34,251 bases of DNA from a bacterium (GTDB lineage Bacteria > Patescibacteriota > Saccharimonadia > Saccharimonadales > UBA4665): positions 1 through 34,251 of the forward strand of contig JAJYJU010000004.1 in NCBI GenBank assembly GCA_021789195.1, read 5' to 3'. The position numbers were made by a program, and so were the translations under genes. The notes beneath the pieces were generated by a model. The model had not been told where the DNA came from. It did not search any database and saw nothing but the letters and a program-made list of their open reading frames with translations. The first letter of the stretch is position 1. Every line of letters starts with the position of its first letter. Below are positions 17,670-24,469 of the stretch, one piece after another.

Positions 17670-19181
17670 ATGCCAAGCGAGTCAATTAAGCAGAAACTAA
17701 CTAAGCTCCCAGCGAGTCCCGGGGTATATTTTTACAGGGATAAGAACGGTGAGATTATATACATCGGCAAAGCAGCGGTCTTAAAAAACCGTGTACGACA
17801 ATATTTTCAAAAAAGTCGTTACCGTGACCCCAAGACAGACGCTTTAGTTAGAGAAATTGCAGATATTGAATGGATGGAGGTAGACAGTGAGCTAGACGCC
17901 CTGTTTTTGGAAGCCGAACAAATCAGACGTTATTTACCCAGGTACAATATACTGCTACGCGATGATAAATCACTTGTCTATGTTCGGATCGATTATGATA
18001 GTGACTACCCAACCCTTAGCTTCACCAGACGTCCATTAGATGACGGCGCTAGATACTTTGGCCCATATACATCAATCGCCGCTATACGACAGGCACTAAA
18101 ACTGTTACGAAAAGTATTTCCTTATGCGGTTAAACGAAGTCCGGGACAAAAGCGAGCCAGTTTAAGCTATCATCTTGGTCTTGACCCTGGACTCGAAGAA
18201 GGCAGTACGACCTTAGCAGATTACAGATCTAATCTGCGCAAATTAATGGCATACATTAGCGGACAGCGGGCAACCCTGCTTAAAGAGCTTGATAAAGAAA
18301 TGAAGTCAGCGGCCTCCGTTCACGATTATGAACTGGCAGCCCGCAAGCGGGATCAAATTGAAAGTCTAAGACGACTTAACCAACAAATCATCTTTAGTGA
18401 CAAGGAATTCCTAGACCTAAGTAAGGATGTAGCCTTAAACGAGTTAAAAGACCTGCTTAATTTAAAATCTCCTCCTAAGCGGATTGAAGGCTATGATATA
18501 AGCCACATGCAGGGAAGTGATGTGGTTGCTTCAATGGTTGTGTTTACTAATGGAACGAGCAATAAAACAAGCTACCGCAAATTTAAAACTAGAAAAAACA
18601 TCAATAACGACTTTTTTAACATGAACGAAACCATCGCTAGACGCTTTAAGCAATCAAATCTAGACAAATGGGGAAGGCCAGACTTAGTTTTAATTGATGG
18701 TGGTAAGGGTCAGCTAGAAGCAGCACTAAATGCGCGCGATGAATCAGCCCCCGAATCTTTAAGTGTGCCATTTATTGGGCTAGCTAAAAGAGAAGAACAA
18801 ATTGTTATTGACGTTAGTCGTAGCCAGGTTAGCTTAAACCACGCCCTAATTAGCAAGCTAAACGGTCACGCTGCAGCATCAGGTAATTTTATAGTTATCT
18901 CATTGCCTAATAGTAGCCATATTGTTAAGTTGCTCCAACGGGTGCGGGATGAGAGCCACCGCTTTGCGGTGTCGTATCACTCAACTTTAAAGACCAAACG
19001 CGTTAGTGTCTCATCGCTACAAGACATAGATGGCATTGGCCCGGTTACTTCCAAGAAGCTGCTTCGGCAGTTCAAGTCAATTACTAACATTAAAAAAGCG
19101 TCCCTGGATGATCTTTCTAAAGCTCTTGGCGACACCAAAAAAGCCAAGTTAGTAAAAGATTACCTAATGAATAAACCATAA
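17670..19181 (+). CDS. uvrC: Excinuclease ABC subunit C, cysteine-free form
   Basis: UvrC makes both incisions in nucleotide excision repair. At 503 residues it is about 100 shorter than usual. The GIY-YIG nuclease is N-terminal (GVYFY 18-22, IIYIGKA 29-35), with EAEQIRRYLPRYN at about 81-93. A UVR UvrB-binding motif lies at about 204-226 (HDYELAARKRDQI). The RNase H-like nuclease has D276 (GYDISHMQG), D343 (VLIDGGKGQ) and H430 (DESHRFA). A helix-hairpin-helix pair is C-terminal (DIDGIGPVTSKKLL). The family Fe-S cysteines, expected at about 148-170, are all missing, and I find no cysteine anywhere in the chain. The gene starts 2 nt after the tail-anchored protein. Confidence 0.95.
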   Translation: MPSESIKQKLTKLPASPGVYFYRDKNGEIIYIGKAAVLKNRVRQYFQKSRYRDPKTDALVREIADIEWMEVDSELDALFLEAEQIRRYLPRYNILLRDDKSLVYVRIDYDSDYPTLSFTRRPLDDGARYFGPYTSIAAIRQALKLLRKVFPYAVKRSPGQKRASLSYHLGLDPGLEEGSTTLADYRSNLRKLMAYISGQRATLLKELDKEMKSAASVHDYELAARKRDQIESLRRLNQQIIFSDKEFLDLSKDVALNELKDLLNLKSPPKRIEGYDISHMQGSDVVASMVVFTNGTSNKTSYRKFKTRKNINNDFFNMNETIARRFKQSNLDKWGRPDLVLIDGGKGQLEAALNARDESAPESLSVPFIGLAKREEQIVIDVSRSQVSLNHALISKLNGHAAASGNFIVISLPNSSHIVKLLQRVRDESHRFAVSYHSTLKTKRVSVSSLQDIDGIGPVTSKKLLRQFKSITNIKKASLDDLSKALGDTKKAKLVKDYLMNKP

Positions 19182-19201
19182 TGTAAGCTACAGTAAGATA
19201 T

Positions 19202-20428
19202 ATGACGCAATTTACAGCCGATTTTTTTAAAGCCAACCGTCAGCGTTTAATTAAAGAATTGCCACCCGATCTTCCGATTGCAGTTACTGCCAATGGTTTA
19301 GTGCAACGTGGCGCCGATTCAGCCTATCCTTTTACGCAAGATGCTAACTTTTGGTATCTAACAGGTATAAACGACCCGGATATAACATTAGTAATAGATC
19401 ATCAGCGTGAGTTTCTAATTGTGCCTATTAGAGAGGGCTCTAGGGTAACCTTTGACGGGCAAATTGACGAAAAAGAGCTAGCTTCAGTTTCAGGTATCGA
19501 TGACATATTAAATGAGGCTAGCGGTTGGAAGCGTTTGGATGGATTGCTACATAGAAACAAACAAGTGGCCACCTTAGCGTCAGCACCATTTTTTATTGAG
19601 CAATACGGACTGTACGCCAACCCAGCGCGCTCACGTTTTGCAGAGCGTTTAGTGCGCCACTCTAACGAAGAATTAAAGATAGTAGATATTCGTCCTATTC
19701 TAGCTAATATGCGGGTAGTCAAGCAGGAAGTTGAACTAAAAGCATTAAAAGAAGCCATAGATATAACTGCCAAAACACTTAAAGAAGTGCTGGCTAAGCC
19801 GTATGGTACTTATGCATACGAATACCAGATTGAAGCTGACATTACGCACGGTTTTAGAAAACGTGGTTCACTCGGGCATGCATTCGAGCCAATCGTTGCC
19901 GGAGGCAAGAGAGCTTGCACCATGCACTATTTAAGTAATTCTGCCAAATTAAGTGATGGTGAGATGGTCATAGTTGATGTTGGAGCAAATGTTAAAGGAT
20001 ATGCCGCAGACATAACTAGAGTACTTGCTACCAAGCGGCCAACTTCCCGCCAAAAAGCTGTTTTTGAGGCGGTAAAGGAAACTCAAGCCTACGCCTTTAG
20101 CTTGCTTAAACCTGGTGTGCATCTTAAGACATATGAACAAAACGTTGCTAAGTATGCCGGTTCGATGCTTAAACAACTAGGAGTCACGTCTAACCTAAAG
20201 ATGGAAACTGTACGCCAATTTTTCCCACACGCCGCGTCACACTTTTTAGGGCTTAACGTACACGACGTTGGTGATTATACGAAACCGCTTAAAGCCGGGA
20301 CGGTATTAACAGTCGAGCCTGGCATATATATTCCTGATGAGGGTATAGGTGTTAGGATTGAAGACGACGTTTTAGTGACTGATTCAGGCATAGATGTTCT
20401 TAGCGCCAAGTTGCCGACTAAGTTATAG
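19202..20428 (+). CDS. pepP: Xaa-Pro aminopeptidase (M24B)
   Basis: This metallopeptidase removes N-terminal residues before proline. The 408-residue product has an N-terminal creatinase-like domain (about 1-165, YPFTQDANFWYLTG) and a C-terminal pita-bread domain. The five metal ligands are visible: D259 and D270 (VDVGANVKGYAADITRV), a histidine in SHFLGLNVHD, and glutamates in TVEPGIYIP and VRIEDDVLV. The start follows uvrC by 20 nt. TACAGT at 19189-19194, 7 nt before the ATG, is a possible weak -10. There is no signal peptide, so it is cytoplasmic and probably recycles peptides taken up from outside. Confidence 0.93.
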   Translation: MTQFTADFFKANRQRLIKELPPDLPIAVTANGLVQRGADSAYPFTQDANFWYLTGINDPDITLVIDHQREFLIVPIREGSRVTFDGQIDEKELASVSGIDDILNEASGWKRLDGLLHRNKQVATLASAPFFIEQYGLYANPARSRFAERLVRHSNEELKIVDIRPILANMRVVKQEVELKALKEAIDITAKTLKEVLAKPYGTYAYEYQIEADITHGFRKRGSLGHAFEPIVAGGKRACTMHYLSNSAKLSDGEMVIVDVGANVKGYAADITRVLATKRPTSRQKAVFEAVKETQAYAFSLLKPGVHLKTYEQNVAKYAGSMLKQLGVTSNLKMETVRQFFPHAASHFLGLNVHDVGDYTKPLKAGTVLTVEPGIYIPDEGIGVRIEDDVLVTDSGIDVLSAKLPTKL

Positions 20429-20474
20429 TCATATAAGATGTATATTTGCCGAGCTTATAACTAGCCTGCTAAAC

Positions 20475-20480
20475 TATAAT
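20475..20480 (+). promoter_or_regulatory. -10 element of secG
   Basis: TATAAT lies 30 nt before the secG ATG, giving a leader of about 24 nt. No strong Shine-Dalgarno follows. The region 20429-20510 otherwise shows no gene. Confidence 0.4.
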
Positions 20481-20510
20481 AAGTAATAATTTAGCGAGAA
20501 ATAACCAGAT

Positions 20511-20723
20511 ATGAACGTATACGACTACATCTCTTTTGGCGCAATGCTAATCATGGTGTTATTGATTTTAATTCAAACCCGAGGCGCATCACTCGGTGCC
20601 GGACTTGGTGGAGCGGGAGATGTAAACACCTCCCGTCGTGGTACGGAAAAAACTATTTTTCAGCTTACTATAGTTTGCGCAATAATTTTTTCACTGTCAC
20701 TACTCTTTAGCGCCATTGGTTAG
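20511..20723 (+). CDS. secG: Preprotein translocase subunit SecG
   Basis: SecG is the small stimulatory subunit of the SecYEG channel. The 70-residue product has two hydrophobic helices (about 6-22 and 47-68) joined by the typical Gly-rich loop GAGLGGAGDV and a polar stretch before the second helix. The length and the LIQTRGASLGAGLGG pattern fit the family. It lies 15 nt upstream of the solute-binding protein gene, with which it is probably co-transcribed. Confidence 0.9.
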   Translation: MNVYDYISFGAMLIMVLLILIQTRGASLGAGLGGAGDVNTSRRGTEKTIFQLTIVCAIIFSLSLLFSAIG

Positions 20724-20738
20724 ATAGATTAATAAATC

Positions 20739-22520
20739 ATGACGCGTTACCAAATGCTACGCCGGATATTCCTCCGCCGGCGGGTCAAGGCGGCTAAGTT
20801 ATCTAATCAGGCTGAAATAGCAATTGAGAGTAACTTCTTTAGACGGCTTGATCACCTAGCGAACGTGCGTCGTTTTGTAGGTGTCTGGTTACTGTTTTGG
20901 ATACTTTTAAGCCTTACGTCGGTTTGGCAGCTAGTGTCTCTAAACCACGATTTTCAAACCATTATGCCAATTCCTGGCGGTATATATAACGAGGGTATCT
21001 TAGGCACGCTTACAAACGTTAATCCGATTTACGCTACCGGAGCAGTAGATACCAGTCTTTCAAAGCTAATTTTTGCCGGATTACTAACTTACAACTCACA
21101 GAACTTATTAGTTGGTGACCTTGCAACAGGTTACAGCGTGGATTCAACCGGCACAATTTACACCTTAAAGCTTAAACCAAATCTGACCTGGCAGGACGGA
21201 AAACCACTAACAGCAAGTGACGTAGCCTTTACCTTTGATACGATTCAAAATCCGGAAGCTCAATCGCCCCTATACTCAAGCTGGCAGGGGATTACCGTAA
21301 GTGAAATTAATCCGTTAACCGTACAGTTTAAGTTGCCAAATCCTTTGGCATCTTTCCCTTACAACCTAACAGTCGGCATCATTCCAAAACATATTCTGGG
21401 AAGTTTAAACCCGACCGATTTACGCTCGGCACCGTTTAATACCAATAATCCAATCGGAGCGGGAGCGTTCTCATGGAGCGCGATTGAAGTTAGTGGTAAT
21501 ACGCCTCAAAATGCAGTTGAACAGATTGGGCTAGTACCGTATAGCAACTTTAATTTAGGCAAACCTAAACTTAGAGAATTTATTGTTCACGCATATGCTT
21601 CAAAGAGCCAATTAATAGCCGCTTTTACCTCAGGGCAACTAAGTGCCGTAGCTGGTCTAGACAGTGTGCCACCTGCAATTGCCAAGATGTCAGGGGTTCA
21701 TGTGCATAGTTTAATATTAACTGCCGGTACCTATGTTTTTTTTAAGACCCAAAACGATATCTTATCTGACGTAAATATACGTCGAGCACTAGTCTATGCG
21801 GCAAACCCCAAGGCTATCATTGCCAAACTTGGTTATTCAACCTTAGCGGTTAATGAACCACTCCTAATTGGGCAATTGGCTTACAACCCAAAATATGCCC
21901 AATCGACCGATGATTTAAGCCAAGCTGAGGCAATATTAAATGCTGACGGATGGGTCTTGGGTAAGGGAGGCTATAGATTTAAAAATGGCCAAAAACTGGA
22001 GTTTAACTTAGTAACTACCGACACTCCGGAAAATAGAATGGTAGTAGGAATGTTGAAAGACCAGTGGATGAAAGCTGGAGCACAATTAGACCCATTGTAT
22101 GAAAGCGCGGATACCTACGCTACAACCCTTAACGAGCACAGTTATGATGCTACCTTAAACGGCATATCTATTGGCAATGATCCGGACGTATTTGTCTACT
22201 GGGATAATACTCAGTACGACCCTAGAAGCGCTAACCTTAACTTGTCGGAATATAACAGCTCAAGCGCCAGTTCGGCGCTCGAGGAAGGTCGTACCCGGCT
22301 TGATCCGGCTTTAAGAACGATTAAGTACCAGCCGTTTTTAGCGGACTGGCAGAAAGACGCACCAGCTCTAGGACTTTATCAGCCTAGAGTTATATATATA
22401 ACGAATGGCAACCTGTTTGGACTAGGCGACAGCGAGATTAATGGTCAGCAAAATCGGTTCAATAACGTAATGAACTGGGAAATTCTTTCTACTGGTGTTA
22501 CAGACCAACGCAAATCTTGA
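20739..22520 (+). CDS. Family-5 extracellular solute-binding protein (OppA/DppA type), membrane-anchored
   Basis: This protein binds peptides, or possibly nickel or other ligands, outside the membrane for an ABC importer. The 593-residue chain begins with about 45 basic cytoplasmic residues and one membrane helix (about 46-67), with no lipobox cysteine, so it is held by a signal anchor and not by a lipid. The SBP_bac_5 domain follows: NPIYATGAVDTSLSKLIFAGLLTY, WQDGKPLTASDVAFTFDTI and NIRRALVYAANPKAII are typical blocks. No permease or ATPase genes adjoin it here. A peptide role is the likeliest reading, and it would fit a peptide-scavenging lifestyle together with PepP. Confidence 0.88.
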   Translation: MTRYQMLRRIFLRRRVKAAKLSNQAEIAIESNFFRRLDHLANVRRFVGVWLLFWILLSLTSVWQLVSLNHDFQTIMPIPGGIYNEGILGTLTNVNPIYATGAVDTSLSKLIFAGLLTYNSQNLLVGDLATGYSVDSTGTIYTLKLKPNLTWQDGKPLTASDVAFTFDTIQNPEAQSPLYSSWQGITVSEINPLTVQFKLPNPLASFPYNLTVGIIPKHILGSLNPTDLRSAPFNTNNPIGAGAFSWSAIEVSGNTPQNAVEQIGLVPYSNFNLGKPKLREFIVHAYASKSQLIAAFTSGQLSAVAGLDSVPPAIAKMSGVHVHSLILTAGTYVFFKTQNDILSDVNIRRALVYAANPKAIIAKLGYSTLAVNEPLLIGQLAYNPKYAQSTDDLSQAEAILNADGWVLGKGGYRFKNGQKLEFNLVTTDTPENRMVVGMLKDQWMKAGAQLDPLYESADTYATTLNEHSYDATLNGISIGNDPDVFVYWDNTQYDPRSANLNLSEYNSSSASSALEEGRTRLDPALRTIKYQPFLADWQKDAPALGLYQPRVIYITNGNLFGLGDSEINGQQNRFNNVMNWEILSTGVTDQRKS

Positions 22521-22529
22521 GTTTTAGAC

Positions 22530-22561
22530 TATAATTTTCTAAGATAGCCGTGCACTATAAA
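22530..22561 (+). promoter_or_regulatory. -10-like elements before tRNA-Leu(CAG)
   Basis: Two hexamers, TATAAT at 22530-22535 and TATAAA at 22556-22561, precede the tRNA by 38 and 12 nt. Either could serve as its -10. No clear -35 partner is visible. Confidence 0.35.
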
Positions 22562-22573
22562 CCACATATTTAA

Positions 22574-22660
22574 GCGGATGTGGCGGAACGGTAGACGCGC
22601 TAGCTTCAGGAGCTAGTGAGCATTACGCTCGTGGAGGTTCAAGTCCTCTCATCCGCACCA
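22574..22660 (+). tRNA. tRNA-Leu(CAG)
   Basis: This 87-nt gene folds as a class II tRNA. The acceptor GCGGATG pairs with CATCCGC, the discriminator is A and CCA is encoded. The anticodon stem CTAGC/GCTAG closes the loop TTCAGGA, giving anticodon CAG. The long variable arm (GAGC/GCTC) is typical of leucine tRNA. The T-loop TTCAAGT is normal. Confidence 0.97.
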
Positions 22661-22703
22661 GTCCTGAACATTAGATATGAGAATCTAGTAATCCTTAAAA
22701 CCA

Positions 22704-22733
22704 TTGACTTAGTCCACATAGTCCAGTAGACTA
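22704..22733 (+). promoter_or_regulatory. Promoter and probable operator of the toxin-antitoxin pair
   Basis: TTGACT (22704-22709), a 17-nt spacer and TAGACT (22727-22732) end 6 nt before the antitoxin ATG, so the mRNA should be leaderless. TAGTCCA occurs twice in the spacer (22710-22716 and 22719-22725). An inverted repeat TAGTC/GACTA (22719-22723 and 22729-22733) covers the -10. This is a fitting site for antitoxin autorepression. Confidence 0.6.
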
Positions 22734-22738
22734 TAGGT

Positions 22739-22981
22739 ATGAATGTAATTAATGTTCACGAAGCAAAAACTCACTTCTCTAAGCTACTAGAAAGAGCTGC
22801 TCACGGAGAGCGAATTATTATAGGTAAGGCTGGTAAGCCTATTGCTCGTCTTGAACCTTTGTCAATAACAGCTGGTAGTAATAAGGTAATTGGCGGAGGC
22901 TTTCGTTTACAAGAAAGAGTTCACCAACCATTAACCCCTGAGTATCTTAATAAACTTGCCAACAGTAAGTACGAAAGTTAG
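22739..22981 (+). CDS. Phd/YefM-type antitoxin
   Basis: This 80-residue protein matches the Phd/YefM antitoxin family, whose N-terminal domain binds DNA as a dimer and whose C-terminal tail wraps and inhibits the toxin. The start MNVINVHEAKTHFSKLLE and the GERIIIGKAGKPIARL segment are the typical Phd/YefM signature. The tail (about 45-80) is more variable, as expected. The toxin gene follows after 6 nt. A promoter with overlapping direct and inverted repeats stands immediately upstream, so the pair probably represses its own transcription. It lies 78 nt after tRNA-Leu(CAG), a common site for accessory gene insertion. Confidence 0.9.
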   Translation: MNVINVHEAKTHFSKLLERAAHGERIIIGKAGKPIARLEPLSITAGSNKVIGGGFRLQERVHQPLTPEYLNKLANSKYES

Positions 22982-22987
22982 ATTTTT

Positions 22988-23398
22988 ATGGTGTTCCTAG
23001 ACGCCAACGTACTCATATACTACTTAGATGATACAGCTGAGAAAAATATTGCTACAGTAAGGCAGTTGCAAAAGATAATTGATGAGCAAGAACAGATTGT
23101 TACATCACACCATGTTATAGAAGAAGTTCTATTTGTGATTTCAAAAATACAACCTGACATTAATCTGGGTAAAGTCGTGCAACGTATCAGTGAGATACCA
23201 GGAATCATTCTTGTCGAACCATCGCCCAACTTAGTATTCGCAGAACGCTATTCGAGACTTAGCAGTGATTTAAAATTGGGAATTAATGATGCCTTACTTC
23301 TGCAACTCATGATAGATGCAGCGATTACTAAACTTTTTAGTTACGATAAACAGTTTGTAAGCAAAGCAATTCAGCTAGGTATTAATAAACTCATATAG
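22988..23398 (+). CDS. PIN-domain toxin (VapC-like)
   Basis: PIN-domain toxins are Mg-dependent ribonucleases, many of which cut initiator tRNA, other tRNAs or the sarcin-ricin loop. The 136-residue product shows the acidic PIN residues: D5 in FLDANVLIYYL, a glutamate in HVIEEVLF near 45, an aspartate in GINDALLL near 99, and a fourth in FSYDKQF near 118. Length and order are normal, so it is probably active. It is the distal gene of the antitoxin-toxin pair. There is no visible ribosome-binding site, so translation may depend on coupling. Pairing with a Phd/YefM antitoxin is a frequent variation on VapBC. Confidence 0.88.
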   Translation: MVFLDANVLIYYLDDTAEKNIATVRQLQKIIDEQEQIVTSHHVIEEVLFVISKIQPDINLGKVVQRISEIPGIILVEPSPNLVFAERYSRLSSDLKLGINDALLLQLMIDAAITKLFSYDKQFVSKAIQLGINKLI

Positions 23399-23400
23399 CC

Positions 23401-23425
23401 ACTTTACTAAGTGTTCGAAAGAAAG
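23401..23425 (+). repeat. Short direct repeat, copy 1
   Basis: The core AAGTGTTCGAAAGAAAG (23409-23425) recurs at 24286-24302 with one change in 17. The ACTTT-CTA-rich lead-in (from 23401) is also similar to that of copy 2. The copies flank the minus-strand membrane-protein gene and lie in the same orientation. Confidence 0.55.
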
Positions 23426-23480
23426 CCGTTCAAGAGCACCAAATAATGCCACATAACGGTCTAACGTGCCCGAGATTACC

Positions 23481-23503
23481 ACAACTAACGTTCTGTTAGT
23501 TGT
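23481..23503. terminator. Perfect 9-bp hairpin between convergent genes
   Basis: ACAACTAAC (23481-23489) and GTTAGTTGT (23495-23503) pair perfectly over a 5-nt loop. It lies between the toxin gene (plus) and the membrane-protein gene (minus), which converge here. No T-run follows on either strand, so any termination would not be of the classical intrinsic type. Confidence 0.45.
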
Positions 23504-23535
23504 ACATATTCATAAGAAAGTATCACGAACTACCA

Positions 23536-24000
23536 TTATCGTTGATAGAGTAAAGTGACTAAGACTACAGTAGCCCCAATAACCCAAGCTACCTCAACAA
23601 TCAGGCCGATTGGTCGCTGGAACCACTGGACATAGTGGTGGAGGCGTACTGCAGCATGTCTGTTGTTTATGTTTTGCGCCGACCGGCCTTTTAATATACG
23701 CCGGAAATCGCTTAACCACATGAAGTCTGGGCTTGCTGCTAGAAAAGCGCATAGAGCAGCTAACCGCCAATACTCTGGGTGACGAATACTCAGCACTGCT
23801 ACAAGAGCCACACAAAGCAGAATGTCTACGGCCAAAAGCACATTAAATAGTTTGAGGTTAGGAAATGACTCACCGTTAAAGCCGTGATGGGGCAGGCTAT
23901 CCAGTACGTAATGTGACGCAAAAGCTAGGGGTAAAGCTACAGGGTTAGTTACAGCCAATCCTATAATAGCCCCCGTTATCGCATGGTTAATTGCCCGCAT
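23536..24000 (-). CDS. Small integral membrane protein, YdjM/DUF457-like
   Basis: This 154-residue protein has several hydrophobic helices (about 8-30, 50-70, 78-95 and 130-150) and conserved-looking histidines: NHAITGAIIG at the start, SHYVLDSLPHHGF at about 29-41 and a late RLHHYVQWF. The H-x-x-x-G and H-x-x-x-D-x-x-P-H pattern resembles the YdjM/DUF457 group of putative membrane metal-dependent hydrolases. The match is by pattern only and the activity is unproven. AAGGCTTAGGG lies close before the ATG, and TACAAT at 24049-24044 on this strand could be its -10. It stands alone on the minus strand between two copies of a short repeat, within an otherwise gene-poor pocket. Confidence 0.65.
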   Translation of the reverse strand: MRAINHAITGAIIGLAVTNPVALPLAFASHYVLDSLPHHGFNGESFPNLKLFNVLLAVDILLCVALVAVLSIRHPEYWRLAALCAFLAASPDFMWLSDFRRILKGRSAQNINNRHAAVRLHHYVQWFQRPIGLIVEVAWVIGATVVLVTLLYQR

Positions 24001-24275
24001 CCCTAAGCCTTTTTCTTAAGTAGATATTTCATTTGTCGGATTTATTGTACGGGACTTCCTTACTTAAAAACACTGTGAAATTAAACGCTAGAGTTATTCT
24101 GCGTCTAGAAAAAAGTAACTATAATTACAATTCATTTAACACACAAAAACTTGCAGTAAGCTTTCAAAATCTAAACCCAACAATTAAGCCAATATACCTT
24201 ACCAGTTCCTTATTAAAGAGTATATTCGTGAGGGTGAAAGTTCTCGTCGCTAAAAAATTGTTGCAAATAGGCTAA

Positions 24276-24302
24276 ACTTTCTAAAAAGTGTTCGATAGAA
24301 AG
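24276..24302 (+). repeat. Short direct repeat, copy 2
   Basis: The core AAGTGTTCGATAGAAAG (24286-24302) differs from copy 1 at a single base. The lead-in ACTTTCTAAA resembles ACTTTACTA of copy 1. Similarity stops after the core. Confidence 0.55.
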
Positions 24303-24414
24303 ATAGTTAAGTGGATTAACGCTAATTCTGCCTCAATATTTAAATAAAGATATGTAACATCTCTATTAGACACCAGTTATGTTATTTATCCAGGCCGGTT
24401 TCTTATCTGAATTA

Positions 24415-24423
24415 TGGTATTAT
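24415..24423 (+). promoter_or_regulatory. Extended -10 element of the FAD-oxidase gene
   Basis: TGG-TATTAT is an extended -10. The start would be near 24430, giving a leader of about 40 nt that includes AAGGTGAG (24450-24457), a good Shine-Dalgarno 12 nt before the ATG. Confidence 0.5.
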
Positions 24424-24469
24424 CTTAATCAAGAACCTGGGTAGCAACTAAGGTGAGTCAAACAAGAAT

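Larger units (their letters stand above)
24001..24469. other. Gene-poor AT-rich intergenic stretch
   Basis: These 469 nt hold no convincing gene. A plus-strand frame at 24033-24275 has a TTG start, no Shine-Dalgarno and unremarkable composition, and I reject it. What is present: the minus-strand promoter candidate near 24044, repeat copy 2 (24276-24302), and the glcD-like promoter with its leader (24415-24469). The stretch may be decayed accessory DNA. Confidence 0.5.

Noticed and set aside
24033-24275. 80-codon plus-strand frame in the gene-poor pocket
   Set aside because: TTG start, no Shine-Dalgarno, no recognisable motif, and it lies over the promoter region of the minus-strand gene. Probably chance.
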